Shown piece after piece: positions 15,563-24,569 of a stretch of 56,483 bases of DNA. Each line of letters begins with the position of its first letter. The stretch's first letter is position 1. The notes under the pieces are model-generated. The model did not search any database, was not told the origin of the DNA, and worked only from the letters and a program-made list of their open reading frames with translations. This DNA comes from Chloroflexota bacterium (GTDB taxonomy: Bacteria; Chloroflexota; Dehalococcoidia; Lucifugimonadales; Lucifugimonadaceae). A program made the position numbers and the translations under genes. The stretch lies in contig PBDR01000007.1 of the NCBI GenBank assembly GCA_002717385.1, forward strand, positions 1-56,483, given 5' to 3'.

Positions 15563-16735
15563 ATGTCCAACTTAAAAATAACTCATATGGAAGTACATGA
15601 ATTTAATTTCGAAATGATAGATGTAAGTAAAGATTACAATGGATTCAATTTAGTTTATAAAAAAGATTCAATTCAAAAAGGAACTTCATATGCAACTAGG
15701 GTTTTCACTAATGAAGGAGTGATAGGGGAATATGTTGGGGGAGATTCTCCTAGTTTTGCACAATTTAATATGTTTGCAGATTATTTAATTGGTAAAGATC
15801 CTACACAGAGAGAATTAATCTATAATGATGTTAAACGGGCCATGAGAAAATTCGATAAAATGGGAATGGGTCCTATTGATATAGCACTTTGGGATTTAGC
15901 AGGAAAATTGTATGGGTGTTCTATTTCTGAGATGTTAGGTGGGTGGCGTAATTCTTTACCTTGTTATGCTTCAACAATGCATGGTGATAGGAATGGTGGT
16001 TTAGATTCTCCACAAGCTTATGCAGATTTTGCAGTGCAGTGTAAGGATATGGGATATAAAGGATTTAAAATACATGGTTGGGGTGATTATAGAATTGAGG
16101 AGGAAATAGCTACAATAAAAGCTGTAAGGGAAGCCGTAGGTTCTGAAATGGATTTAATGTTAGATCCTGCTTGTGAGATTAATACTTGGTTAGAAGCTGT
16201 TAAATTGGGTAAAGCATGTGATGAAGCAAATTTTTATTGGCTGGAGGATCCATATAAAGATACAGGAATTTCAATGCATGGTCATAAAAAACTAAGAGAA
16301 ATAATCAAAACACCATTGTTGCAAACTGAACATATTAGAGGTTTAGAACAACATGTAGATTTTATAGCTAGTGGAGCAACTGATATTGTCAGAGTCGATC
16401 CCGATTATGATAGTGGTTTTACAGGTGCGATGAAAATTGCTAATTCAGCCGAAGGTTTTGGTTTAGACGTAGAAATTCATTCCCCCGGTCCAGCTCAAAG
16501 GCAAATGATGGCAGCAATCAGGAATTCCAATTATTATGAAATGGCATTAGTACACCCAAATACTCCTGAAATAGGTAGGACTAATCATATATACGCTGAT
16601 GATTATCAAGATAGTTTAGATGCTATTGATAAAGAGGGTAACGTAGCAGTGCCTGATGGACCAGGTTTAGGTGTGAAATATAATTGGGATTTTATAATGA
16701 AGAATCGTACTGGTGGTAGAGAGTATCGAGATTAA
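15563..16735 (+). CDS. Mandelate racemase/muconate lactonizing enzyme family dehydratase
   Basis: A full-length 390-residue enolase-superfamily protein. It has an N-terminal capping domain (about 1-130) and a TIM barrel with KIH (Lys169/His171), metal ligands Asp201 (LMLDP), Glu228 (WLEDP) and Glu256 (TEHIRG), and a probable catalytic His306 (EIHSPGP). Such enzymes remove a proton alpha to a carboxylate and usually dehydrate sugar acids to 2-keto-3-deoxy acids. The exact acid is unknown. The start has AAAGGAA 5-6 nt upstream. Its product would suit the AraD1-type enzyme encoded at 24570. Confidence 0.9.
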   Translation: MSNLKITHMEVHEFNFEMIDVSKDYNGFNLVYKKDSIQKGTSYATRVFTNEGVIGEYVGGDSPSFAQFNMFADYLIGKDPTQRELIYNDVKRAMRKFDKMGMGPIDIALWDLAGKLYGCSISEMLGGWRNSLPCYASTMHGDRNGGLDSPQAYADFAVQCKDMGYKGFKIHGWGDYRIEEEIATIKAVREAVGSEMDLMLDPACEINTWLEAVKLGKACDEANFYWLEDPYKDTGISMHGHKKLREIIKTPLLQTEHIRGLEQHVDFIASGATDIVRVDPDYDSGFTGAMKIANSAEGFGLDVEIHSPGPAQRQMMAAIRNSNYYEMALVHPNTPEIGRTNHIYADDYQDSLDAIDKEGNVAVPDGPGLGVKYNWDFIMKNRTGGREYRD

Positions 16736-16816
16736 ATCTTATTGGAATTATTAATAAATAACAAAATTGTTAATAAAATTTATTTATTTAAGAAATGACT
16801 AGATTTTTTTCTTAAA

Positions 16817-17713
16817 TTGTCTGATTCATTATTATCTATAATTGCTTTGATTAGCCCTTTTATGTGGGCGTCTTCCGTTGGGTTTTTAAAAGCAGTAAAG
16901 TCAAGAACTACATTTACTTTTCCATTTGTAGAAGCTGTCATTTCTGGTTCTGTGATGATCATAATCATTACTATAACATCTCTTTGGATTGAATTTATTT
17001 CTTATTCTTTTAAAACATATATTTATATGTTGTCTGGCTCAATTTCTATTTTTTGTGGATGGTTAGTCTATTTATTTTGTATTAGAAAAATTTCATTAGG
17101 GATAGTTTTCACTATTGTTTCAAGTGTTCAGATTTTTGTAGCGATTATTTTGGATATATTAATCTATCAAATTATTCCAAATATCGTGGAAGTTATTGGT
17201 GGATCTTTGATAATAGTTGGGATAGTAATTATTAACATTATTCCGACCATTAATAATAAACAAAATAAATTTTATTTTAATTCCACTTTTTCACTACCTT
17301 TTGGATTAACTTGTTTGGCGGGGATTATTTGGAGTATAGGAAATTTTTGCAATCAAGCTGCATTAGTTGAATCTAGTCCTATATCTCTTGGGGTTATCAG
17401 ATCTCTTACTCCTATTTTTGTGATAGGTCTTATAATGATTTTTCGGAGTGGGAATCAATTTGATTTAGTTTCAAAATCAGATTGGAGAAAAATAATTCCA
17501 GCTTCATTTTGTTTATCCATTGGGTTATTAGCTTGGTTTTTTTCATTAACTGTTAATTCAGTAACAATTAATTCTATTTTTATGAGTAGTGCACCTGTTT
17601 TTGCACTCATAATAGGATATGTATTTTTTCTTGAAATTATCACTAAAAAAGAATCAATAGGAATTATCTTATGTCTAGCGGGGACACTTTCTGTTGTGAT
17701 TAGTAAGATTTGA
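16817..17713 (+). CDS. EamA/DMT superfamily transporter
   Basis: A 298-residue membrane protein with about ten helices in two homologous EamA halves. The second half starts near residue 155 (LPFGLTCLAGIIWSIGNF) and ends with the usual GYVFFLEIITKKESIGIILCLAG. These carriers move amino acids, sugars or metabolites; the substrate is unknown. The start is TTG at 16817, since the next in-frame ATG (near 16861) would cut into the first helix. It converges with the Ldh2-type dehydrogenase gene at 17773. Confidence 0.82.
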   Translation: MSDSLLSIIALISPFMWASSVGFLKAVKSRTTFTFPFVEAVISGSVMIIIITITSLWIEFISYSFKTYIYMLSGSISIFCGWLVYLFCIRKISLGIVFTIVSSVQIFVAIILDILIYQIIPNIVEVIGGSLIIVGIVIINIIPTINNKQNKFYFNSTFSLPFGLTCLAGIIWSIGNFCNQAALVESSPISLGVIRSLTPIFVIGLIMIFRSGNQFDLVSKSDWRKIIPASFCLSIGLLAWFFSLTVNSVTINSIFMSSAPVFALIIGYVFFLEIITKKESIGIILCLAGTLSVVISKI

Positions 17714-17772
17714 TAAATTTCCCCTATTTCATCCAAACATTAATTCATTTATTTTCAATCAAATAAATAATT

Positions 17773-18867
17773 TTAGGAAAGTTCATATTTTATTTGGAAT
17801 TTATTACAAATATCTTTAAACCAATCAATTACCTCTGGATGTAAAGGTATTCCTTTTTTTGTACGTTCTTCAAAGGCTTCCATTTCCGGTAGACCTGCAT
17901 ATATAACTCTTTCTTTTCCTGGCATAGGCTTTGTTTCTCTTAAACCTTTTAACATTCCGTCCATATTATTTTTAAACTCATTAACATCTCCAAAAGCTGA
18001 AATATCATATGCTGCCACAAAATGGGCTCTCCTATTTTGATCTAAAGATGCAAAACCAGATGCAAAGGATAATTGACCACAAAGAATATCAACCATCGTA
18101 CCTAAACCGAAACCTTTATGTGAACCAAGTTCTCTTGTAGAACCTAATGGAAGTTGTGTTCTTATAGAATTGATTATGAAATCATGTGTTGATCCGCCAT
18201 CCATGTTTGGACTTCCATCTTCATTAGCAATCCATCCAGGTTCCATTGTTTTACCTAACCGATTTGCTAATCCTATTTTATTACCAGCAATTGCTGTCAT
18301 AGCTGCATCAAACATAAATGGAGCTTCTTTATTTGTTGGTGCTGCAAAAGCAAGAGGATTAGTCCCTAATTTAGGTTCTGCACCAAAAGTGGGGATCATC
18401 GAAGTGCCCCCTGCAGTCATGCACCAACCAATCATATCGTGTTCTATCGCTATCATTGCATGATAGCCTGCGGCTCCTATGTGGTTTGAATTACGTATAG
18501 TAACAATTCCAACTCCAGTTTCTTTCGCTTTTTGAATTGCAATATTCATTCCAAATGGTGCAGTCATAAGACCCAATCCATTATCACCATCAATAATTGC
18601 AGTAGAAGCAGTAGAGTTAATTATTGAATTTTTTGGGGTAGGATTAAATGCTCCAGAATTGTAACTACTTACATAAGTTCTTAGCATGTTAGAAACTCCG
18701 TGAGTATCGATACCTCTGGAATCAGCAAATATCAAAGCATCAGTACCAAGTTTTGCATCATCCTTAGATACACCACATTTCAAAAAGATCTCCTCAGTTG
18801 TTTTTCTTAGAGAATCTAATGGAACTCTAACAGCTTGATCTTCAGGTATTTTAAAATGTTCTAACAT
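17773..18867 (-). CDS. Ldh2/malate-lactate dehydrogenase family oxidoreductase
   Basis: A 364-residue NAD(P)-dependent 2-hydroxyacid dehydrogenase of the Ldh2/YlbC/ComC fold, unrelated to ordinary lactate dehydrogenase. Hallmarks are SRGIDTHGVSNM near the N-terminus, the catalytic-His region IRNSNHIGAAGYHAM, GTNPLAFAAP, and GSHKGFGLGTMVDILCG. It oxidises hydroxyacids such as malate, ureidoglycolate or sugar acids. ATG 18867 is preferred over an upstream TTG because AAGGAAT lies 5-6 nt before it. It is a paralogue of the gene at 27667. Confidence 0.9.
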   Translation of the reverse strand: MLEHFKIPEDQAVRVPLDSLRKTTEEIFLKCGVSKDDAKLGTDALIFADSRGIDTHGVSNMLRTYVSSYNSGAFNPTPKNSIINSTASTAIIDGDNGLGLMTAPFGMNIAIQKAKETGVGIVTIRNSNHIGAAGYHAMIAIEHDMIGWCMTAGGTSMIPTFGAEPKLGTNPLAFAAPTNKEAPFMFDAAMTAIAGNKIGLANRLGKTMEPGWIANEDGSPNMDGGSTHDFIINSIRTQLPLGSTRELGSHKGFGLGTMVDILCGQLSFASGFASLDQNRRAHFVAAYDISAFGDVNEFKNNMDGMLKGLRETKPMPGKERVIYAGLPEMEAFEERTKKGIPLHPEVIDWFKDICNKFQIKYELS

Positions 18868-19005
18868 TATAATTCCTTGGTACAAAAAAATATTTAATTT
18901 CAGATGTTACCAAAATAACAAATAAAAACACTTTGATATATTTATCTAATTATAATTTTCTAATAAAAAATTAGGTTATATTTTTTACAGTATTGGAAAA
19001 TAAGC

Positions 19006-20433
19006 ATGAAAAAAAACAATCCTAACGTAATTATCATGATTGCTGATGATATGGGATATGGTGATTTTGGTCTCTATTCCGAAGGTAGAGTTCACACTCC
19101 TGTACTAGATGATCTAGCGTCTCAATCCTTGCGTCTTACTCAGCACTATGCTGGTTCTGCTGTGTGCTCTCCATCAAGAGCTGCTCTTCTCACTGGGCGG
19201 TATCCTATTCGTACGGGAGCTATTACTCCTCAGGAAGTACTCGGCTATGATCGGATAGGACTCGAAGAAACTACTATTGCCGATTCTTTCAAGTCATCTG
19301 GATATAAGACAGGTATGGTTGGTAAATGGCATAACGGTGCACTTGATCCCAGATTTCATCCGAATGCTCGAGGATTTGATGAATTTATCGGTTTCCGTGG
19401 TGGTTGGGCTGATTATTATAAATGGATTCTAGATCGAAATGGATCGTTTGAAAAATCTGATGGCAGATATCTAACAGATGTACTTGCAGATGAAGCTGTT
19501 GGGTTTATTTCACGTCATTCGAACGAGCCTTTTTTTCTTATGGTTACCTGGAATGCTCCTCATAGTCCTTTACAGGCACCAGAAGAGGTCACTCAAAAAT
19601 ATATCGATGCTGGATTTGATTTAGGAACCGCTGTCATATACGCAATGATTGAAGTAATGGATGTTGGTATAGGTAAGGTTCGTCAAGCACTTCATTCAGC
19701 TGGTATAGCTGATGATACTATCTTGATGTTTACGAGTGATAACGGTCCTGCATTTACACACAGGGAAGATCAAGTTATAGGTAGTGCTTGGGCGGATGGT
19801 GGAAGAAGATTTAACTGTGGTTTTGCTGGTCAGAAAGGCTCGGTTTACGAAGGTGGGATTCGGGTACCTATGATAGCTAAATGGCCTAACGGATTACCTA
19901 TGGATATAGATATCAGTGAACAATTTGTATTTACAGACTGGTTGCCAACTTTACTTTCTTTGGGTGGTGCTAGTCACATAGGAAGTAAACCTCTGGACGG
20001 ATACGATATGACATCAGTATTACAAGGGGAAACAATTAACTTTGAACCAAGACGCTTTTGGCAGTGGAATAATTATTCACCTATCGGCATAACAAATGCG
20101 GCAATCAGAGATGGATCATGGAAGCTTGTGAGACCAGCATTGAATATCAGTTATGCTACTGATGCAGACCAAACTTTATGGGAGCGATATGTCGAGAAAG
20201 ACATCGAATATAAGTATCATCCTGAAAAATTTAATGAAACCTTTAACTGGGCGGAACCAGAACAAATCATCCCTGTTCCACCCAGTCCTGAACTCTATAA
20301 TATTGACTCGGATCCTGGTGAAGAAGTTAATGTAGCTAATAACAATCCTGAAGTAGCGTCAAGGCTGTTGATTGATCTAGAAACTTGGTTTGAAGAAATG
20401 GAAAATGAAAGACAAAACATACCTAAAGAGTGA
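19006..20433 (+). CDS. Arylsulfatase-type sulfatase (formylglycine-dependent)
   Basis: A 475-residue type I sulfatase. Metal-binding Asp14/Asp15 lie in MIADDMGYGD, the Cys54 to be converted to formylglycine lies in CSPSRAALLTGRYP, and a second metal site is in FTSDNGPAF. No signal peptide is visible, so it may act in the cytoplasm on imported sulfate esters, or leave by another route. The substrate is unknown; the neighbouring sugar-acid genes suggest a sulfated sugar. No formylglycine-generating enzyme gene is seen in the window. Its DNA looks richer in GC-ending codons than its neighbours. Confidence 0.92.
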   Translation: MKKNNPNVIIMIADDMGYGDFGLYSEGRVHTPVLDDLASQSLRLTQHYAGSAVCSPSRAALLTGRYPIRTGAITPQEVLGYDRIGLEETTIADSFKSSGYKTGMVGKWHNGALDPRFHPNARGFDEFIGFRGGWADYYKWILDRNGSFEKSDGRYLTDVLADEAVGFISRHSNEPFFLMVTWNAPHSPLQAPEEVTQKYIDAGFDLGTAVIYAMIEVMDVGIGKVRQALHSAGIADDTILMFTSDNGPAFTHREDQVIGSAWADGGRRFNCGFAGQKGSVYEGGIRVPMIAKWPNGLPMDIDISEQFVFTDWLPTLLSLGGASHIGSKPLDGYDMTSVLQGETINFEPRRFWQWNNYSPIGITNAAIRDGSWKLVRPALNISYATDADQTLWERYVEKDIEYKYHPEKFNETFNWAEPEQIIPVPPSPELYNIDSDPGEEVNVANNNPEVASRLLIDLETWFEEMENERQNIPKE

Positions 20434-20488
20434 TAGTATCAGTGTAAATACTTTTGGGGAATTAACTTTTTTGTGAAAGGAAATCTGA

Positions 20489-20860
20489 TTGAGAGAACAA
20501 ATAATATATCATCTTTTTGGTCCTAACGATTTACTAATTGATACCATTCAAAAAATTGCTTTTGACAATAAAATAAAAAAAGCTGTTGTTCTCTCTTTTA
20601 TAGGCAGTGCAAAAAAAGTTTCATTATCGAATTTAAAAGATTCAAAAGATAAACCAGAAAAATCCCAAATTTCTTTAGAAGGAACTTTTGAAATTATTTC
20701 TATGACTGGCCATATTATTCCTGTCACAGGTAATAAAATTCGAGTCCATATGCATATAACCTTAGCTAAAGAAGATGGGTCAGTTTTTGGAGGTCATTTA
20801 GATGAAGCTATTCTCTATACAGGAGGGTATTTATTTTTAAAAGTTCTAGAAGAATTTTAA
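20489..20860 (+). CDS. PPC (DUF296) domain protein
   Basis: A 123-residue single-domain protein matching the PPC/DUF296 fold, with the signature IRVHMHITLAKEDGSVFGGHL. The stand-alone bacterial version forms trimers and has a conserved His cluster that may bind metal; its function is unknown. The start is TTG at 20489, supported by AAAGGAA 6-7 nt upstream. The Gfo/Idh gene follows after 10 nt with its own GGAG site, so the two form an operon, perhaps with the sulfatase upstream. Confidence 0.8.
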   Translation: MREQIIYHLFGPNDLLIDTIQKIAFDNKIKKAVVLSFIGSAKKVSLSNLKDSKDKPEKSQISLEGTFEIISMTGHIIPVTGNKIRVHMHITLAKEDGSVFGGHLDEAILYTGGYLFLKVLEEF

Positions 20861-20870
20861 GGAGATAGGG

Positions 20871-21875
20871 ATGATTAACTTTGGGATGATAGGTTGTGGT
20901 AGTGCTGCTGAAATAAGGGGAGGACTTGGTATAAACTTATCAAAAAAAGCTAACCTGAAAGCTGTTTCAGATATTGATATTGATTTAATGAATTCTTATG
21001 CTGATAAGCATGATATTATTGATAGATTTTCTTCTGCTTATGATTTGATTCAAAATCCTGAAATTCATGCGGTATATATTGCAGTCCCTAATGTTTATCA
21101 TCATCCTTTTACCATTGCGGCTACAAAGGCCGGGAAACACGTTTTATGTGAGAAACCTTTTGGGATAAGTGTTGAGGAAAATATTAGTATGATTGAATCT
21201 GCTAATAATAATAATGTATTACTGAGTGTTTCCTACTATAGACGATTTTATGAGTCTGTTCAATTTGCAAAAAAGCTAATTGAAGATGGAGAAATTGGGG
21301 ATATTACTATGGGAGGATTACATGCTACTCATTTTTTGGGAGAGCATCATACTCCTGATCTTGCTCCAAGAAGATGGCTGATAGAAAAAGATAAAGCAGG
21401 AGCGGGTGTATTTCAAAGAGCAGGTTCTCATAGGATAGATTTATTAGTTTATTTAATGGGGATTCCTGAAGAAGTTTTTGCATATACAGATAAACTTGGT
21501 GAAGGATATGATGTGGATGATGCTTCGATGGGATTATTGAAATATTCATCTGGAGTACAAACATTTATTGCTCTGCACCATACTGTTAGAGGTTCTCAAA
21601 CTGACTGGCTAGAGATTTGTGGGACAGGAGGAAGAATACTACTTGATCCACTTGATGACTGTGTTGTTGTTGTTGAGTCTACCAAGACTAAAAAAAAGTC
21701 ATATAAAATGAATATTCCTGAGTCTAGTACCTTACCAATAGTAGACAATTTTGTTGATGCGATAGAGCTAGGAGTAAAAACGATATGTCCTCCAGAAGAT
21801 GCCATCGTTACTAATAAAATTATCTATGGAGGATATCTATCAAGTATTAAACGTGTTCCAATTAAAATAATTTAA
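20871..21875 (+). CDS. Gfo/Idh/MocA family oxidoreductase
   Basis: A 334-residue NAD(P)-dependent dehydrogenase with a Rossmann N-terminus (FGMIGCGSAAEIRGG), CEKPFGISVEEN near residue 96 (the active-site Lys motif), and a beta-sheet C-terminal domain with YYRRFYES and GSHRIDLLVYLMG. It likely acts on a sugar or inositol-type substrate. It is preceded by AAGGAGAT. Directly behind it lies a relic of a sugar-phosphate isomerase gene, a common partner of this family, so the original operon held both. Confidence 0.88.
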   Translation: MINFGMIGCGSAAEIRGGLGINLSKKANLKAVSDIDIDLMNSYADKHDIIDRFSSAYDLIQNPEIHAVYIAVPNVYHHPFTIAATKAGKHVLCEKPFGISVEENISMIESANNNNVLLSVSYYRRFYESVQFAKKLIEDGEIGDITMGGLHATHFLGEHHTPDLAPRRWLIEKDKAGAGVFQRAGSHRIDLLVYLMGIPEEVFAYTDKLGEGYDVDDASMGLLKYSSGVQTFIALHHTVRGSQTDWLEICGTGGRILLDPLDDCVVVVESTKTKKKSYKMNIPESSTLPIVDNFVDAIELGVKTICPPEDAIVTNKIIYGGYLSSIKRVPIKII

Positions 21876-21882
21876 TACTAGG

Positions 21883-22038
21883 ATGAAGAATTTAGATTAT
21901 CTGCATTTTCAGATGAAGTACATAAAGATCCCAAAAAAGCATTTCCTATAATGAGCTTGGAGTAGGGGAAATTCAGCTGCTAGTATTAATAGAGCAGTAT
22001 TGGCTTTAAATAAATGTATAGACAATTTTAATAATTAA
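21883..22038 (+). pseudogene. Relic of a sugar phosphate isomerase/epimerase
   Basis: Behind an intact ribosome site (AGG before ATG 21883), the frames piece together as MK-EFRLSAFSDEVHKDPKKAF, then ELGVGEIQ, then SAASINRAVLALNKC and a TAA at 22036-22038. The first two are the standard opening of xylose-isomerase-like TIM barrels. The last resembles their C-terminal helix. Two single-base frameshifts and a large internal deletion remove over 80% of the expected 260-290 residues. The intact gene at 47648 is a family member for comparison. Confidence 0.6.
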
Positions 22039-22045
22039 GTTCATT

Positions 22046-22906
22046 TTATATAAAAACTTCTGTTTTTGAACCAATAGGGTTTGTTTTTTTTGCCTTAGCT
22101 TTTAGAAATTCTATTTCTTCGTTATTTATTGGGTGAAATTTTTCAGCGGATTCCAAACCCTTCAAAAACAAATCAGGATCTCCTGGAGGCAAAAAAGAAA
22201 CCACAGGTTGCGATAAAGTGAATTTTACGGAAAGGTCAATCATGTTATGGTCATCTAAAGGCTCGTACCAACAATTTTGATATTTTCCTCTTACATTGTC
22301 ATCCCACATTTTATTTGCCATAGCTTTTAGTGCAAGTATGGAAATATTTTTTTCTTGACATAAATCTATAATTTCAGGGCCAAAATCATTTTTCAATATT
22401 AATGCCCAATTAACTGGGAATAGAATTGAATCAAAATTAAAATATTCTATTAATAATTTTGCTACTTCCGTAGAATGGCATGAAAAACCTAGATTCCGAA
22501 TCTTTCCTTCTTCTCTAGCTTTAATAAGAGTATTCATGACACCATGTGAACTGGTAGCTTTTTGGAAATCTTCCTTGGTTTTCATTCCATGTAGTTGATA
22601 AAGATCAAAATAGTCGGTTTTTAGAAGTTTCAATGAATTTTCAAGATCTTTTGTCGATTCTTTTTCGTCACGCTTTGATGTTTTACATGCGAGAAAAATT
22701 TTTTTTCTAAAAGAAATTAGTGCTTTTCCGAATAATTCTTCAGCATCACCATATCCTGGTGCGACATCAAAATAATTCACACCTCTTTCATATGCGATGG
22801 ACGTTATTTCGTTTGCTGTTTTTTGTCCTTTACCCTTGACTGAAATTCCACCAAGACCGACAACAGACAACATGTCATTATTTTTCCCATATTTTCTTTT
22901 AATCAT
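22046..22906 (-). CDS. Aldo/keto reductase
   Basis: A 286-residue NADPH-dependent oxidoreductase with the AKR catalytic tetrad visible: Asp47 and Tyr52 (NYFDVAPGYGDAEELFG), Lys75 (LACKTSKRD) and His106 (LYQLHG). It reduces aldehydes or ketones or oxidises sugar alcohols in the cytosol; the substrate is unknown. It is divergent from the amidase gene, and the 73-bp gap between them contains a perfect 16-bp tandem repeat. Confidence 0.88.
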   Translation of the reverse strand: MIKRKYGKNNDMLSVVGLGGISVKGKGQKTANEITSIAYERGVNYFDVAPGYGDAEELFGKALISFRKKIFLACKTSKRDEKESTKDLENSLKLLKTDYFDLYQLHGMKTKEDFQKATSSHGVMNTLIKAREEGKIRNLGFSCHSTEVAKLLIEYFNFDSILFPVNWALILKNDFGPEIIDLCQEKNISILALKAMANKMWDDNVRGKYQNCWYEPLDDHNMIDLSVKFTLSQPVVSFLPPGDPDLFLKGLESAEKFHPINNEEIEFLKAKAKKTNPIGSKTEVFI

Positions 22907-22916
22907 ATTAATTAAT

Positions 22917-22948
22917 GTTATAGTTTCATAAAGTTATAGTTTCATAAA
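22917..22948. repeat. 16-bp perfect tandem duplication in a divergent promoter
   Basis: GTTATAGTTTCATAAA occurs twice head-to-tail (22917-22932 and 22933-22948) between the divergent aldo/keto reductase and amidase starts. It could be a duplicated regulator site or simple slippage. Confidence 0.8.
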
Positions 22949-22979
22949 TATTATTAATGATTATCGAGGTAATGTCACT

Positions 22980-24374
22980 ATGGAAGAGATTCATTATAAA
23001 TCTATTGGAGAGATCTCAGATTTAATCCGTGAAAAAAAAATTTCTAGTCTCGATTTAGTTTTATACCATTTGGACCGAATAAAACAACTAGATAGTCATT
23101 TAAAATCCTACGCAACTTTAATGTCTGAACAAGCGATACTAAGAGCTAAAAAATTAGATCAAGAAATTAACCAAGGACATTATCGTGGATCTCTTCATGG
23201 TGTTCCAATTGCAGTAAAAGATTTATGTTTTACAAGGGGGATTAGAACAATGGGAGGAAGTTCAGTATTCATTGATAATGTACCTGAATATGATGCAACG
23301 ATTGTTGAATTATTTTATAAAGCAGGAGCTGTAATACTTGGAAAGCTAAATTTAACTGAAGGAGCAATAACTTATTATAACCCTAAATTTCAAATTCCAG
23401 AAAACCCATGGAAACCAAATTATTGGTCTGGTGCTTCATCTAGTGGTTCTGGTTCCGCTACTGCTGCAGGTCTTGCTTTTGGTACTATAGGGACAGATAC
23501 AGGAGGTTCTATACGACATCCATCAGCTGTTTGTGGAACAGTTGGGCTAAAGCCTACATGGGGTAGAGTAAGTAGATTTGGAGTAATGGACCTTGCGCCT
23601 TCTCTTGATCACGTAGGACCTATGACTCGAACATCGGTTGATGCGGGGATTATTCTTCAAGTAATATCTGGCTTTGATCCAAAAGATAAAACATCTTTAC
23701 CTAATCAAGTACCTGATATGCTTTCGAAATCACAATTAGGTGTTAAAGGAATGAAAATAGGATACGATGAAAACTATACATTTGAAGATATGGACGAAGA
23801 TTTTGCAAGATCCGTTCATGACGGTGTAAAATTACTTGAAAAATCCGGAGCAAAAATAATTTCAATTTCTATGCCAAAAAACCTAAAAGATTACATTAAT
23901 GCTTGGTCTATAATCTGTTCATCTGAAGCAGCTGTTATACATTCTGCAACATTTCCTTCAAGATCTAAAGAATATGGTCCTTTTTTACGAAATTGGCTTC
24001 AAAATGGTTTGAATTATTCAGCTAAAGATTACTCTGAAGCAAATTTTTTGAGGAATAAATGTACTGGAGAGTTAAATTTTTTGATGCATAATCTTGATGT
24101 AATTGCTTGTCCATCTACAGCTAAGGCTGCTTATCCAGTAAAAAAAGAAGAACTTTATGGTCTACCAAAAAGAGATCCATGGCTCGGAAGATTTACTGTT
24201 CCTACAGATTACGCTGGATTACCAACAATTTCTCTTCCTTCAGGTCTTAATAAAGAGGGTTTACCATTGAGTATACAATTTATAGGTCATTACCTTTCTG
24301 AACCAACATTGATACAAGTGGGATGTACATTTGAAAAAATTGCTAATTTCAATGAATTACATCCACCTATATAA
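22980..24374 (+). CDS. Amidase signature family hydrolase
   Basis: A 464-residue amidase with the Ser-Ser-Lys triad: Lys80 (VPIAVKD), the cis-Ser near 153 in the Gly/Ser-rich signature (SGASSSGSGSATAAG), and the nucleophile Ser177 (DTGGSIRHP). GatA of the Glu-tRNA amidotransferase belongs to this family, but no gatB or gatC is nearby, so a catabolic amidase acting on small amides is more likely. The start is ATG at 22980 with GAGGTAA upstream. Confidence 0.88.
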   Translation: MEEIHYKSIGEISDLIREKKISSLDLVLYHLDRIKQLDSHLKSYATLMSEQAILRAKKLDQEINQGHYRGSLHGVPIAVKDLCFTRGIRTMGGSSVFIDNVPEYDATIVELFYKAGAVILGKLNLTEGAITYYNPKFQIPENPWKPNYWSGASSSGSGSATAAGLAFGTIGTDTGGSIRHPSAVCGTVGLKPTWGRVSRFGVMDLAPSLDHVGPMTRTSVDAGIILQVISGFDPKDKTSLPNQVPDMLSKSQLGVKGMKIGYDENYTFEDMDEDFARSVHDGVKLLEKSGAKIISISMPKNLKDYINAWSIICSSEAAVIHSATFPSRSKEYGPFLRNWLQNGLNYSAKDYSEANFLRNKCTGELNFLMHNLDVIACPSTAKAAYPVKKEELYGLPKRDPWLGRFTVPTDYAGLPTISLPSGLNKEGLPLSIQFIGHYLSEPTLIQVGCTFEKIANFNELHPPI

Positions 24375-24449
24375 ATAAAAAAAACAACCTGTCTTATTTT
24401 ATCCTTTCCAGTGTAGTTTTTTTCTGAAAAATAGCAACATACATCACTA

Positions 24450-24547
24450 TACACGGTAAAAGGTAAAATCAATTTAAAATACTTTTGATAAATTAAATTT
24501 TGAACTGAAAATTACAAATATTAGTGTATTTTACACGGTAAAAGGTA
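24450..24547. repeat. Pair of 16-bp direct repeats between converging genes
   Basis: TACACGGTAAAAGGTA occurs at 24450-24465 and 24532-24547, 82 bp apart, in the 195-bp gap between the amidase and AraD1-like stops. A shorter GGTAAA follows near 24560. The 10-base core also occurs inverted at 50697-50706. The rest of the gap shows nothing recognisable. Confidence 0.75.
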
Positions 24548-24569
24548 TCTTATACGTAAGCAGGTAAAG

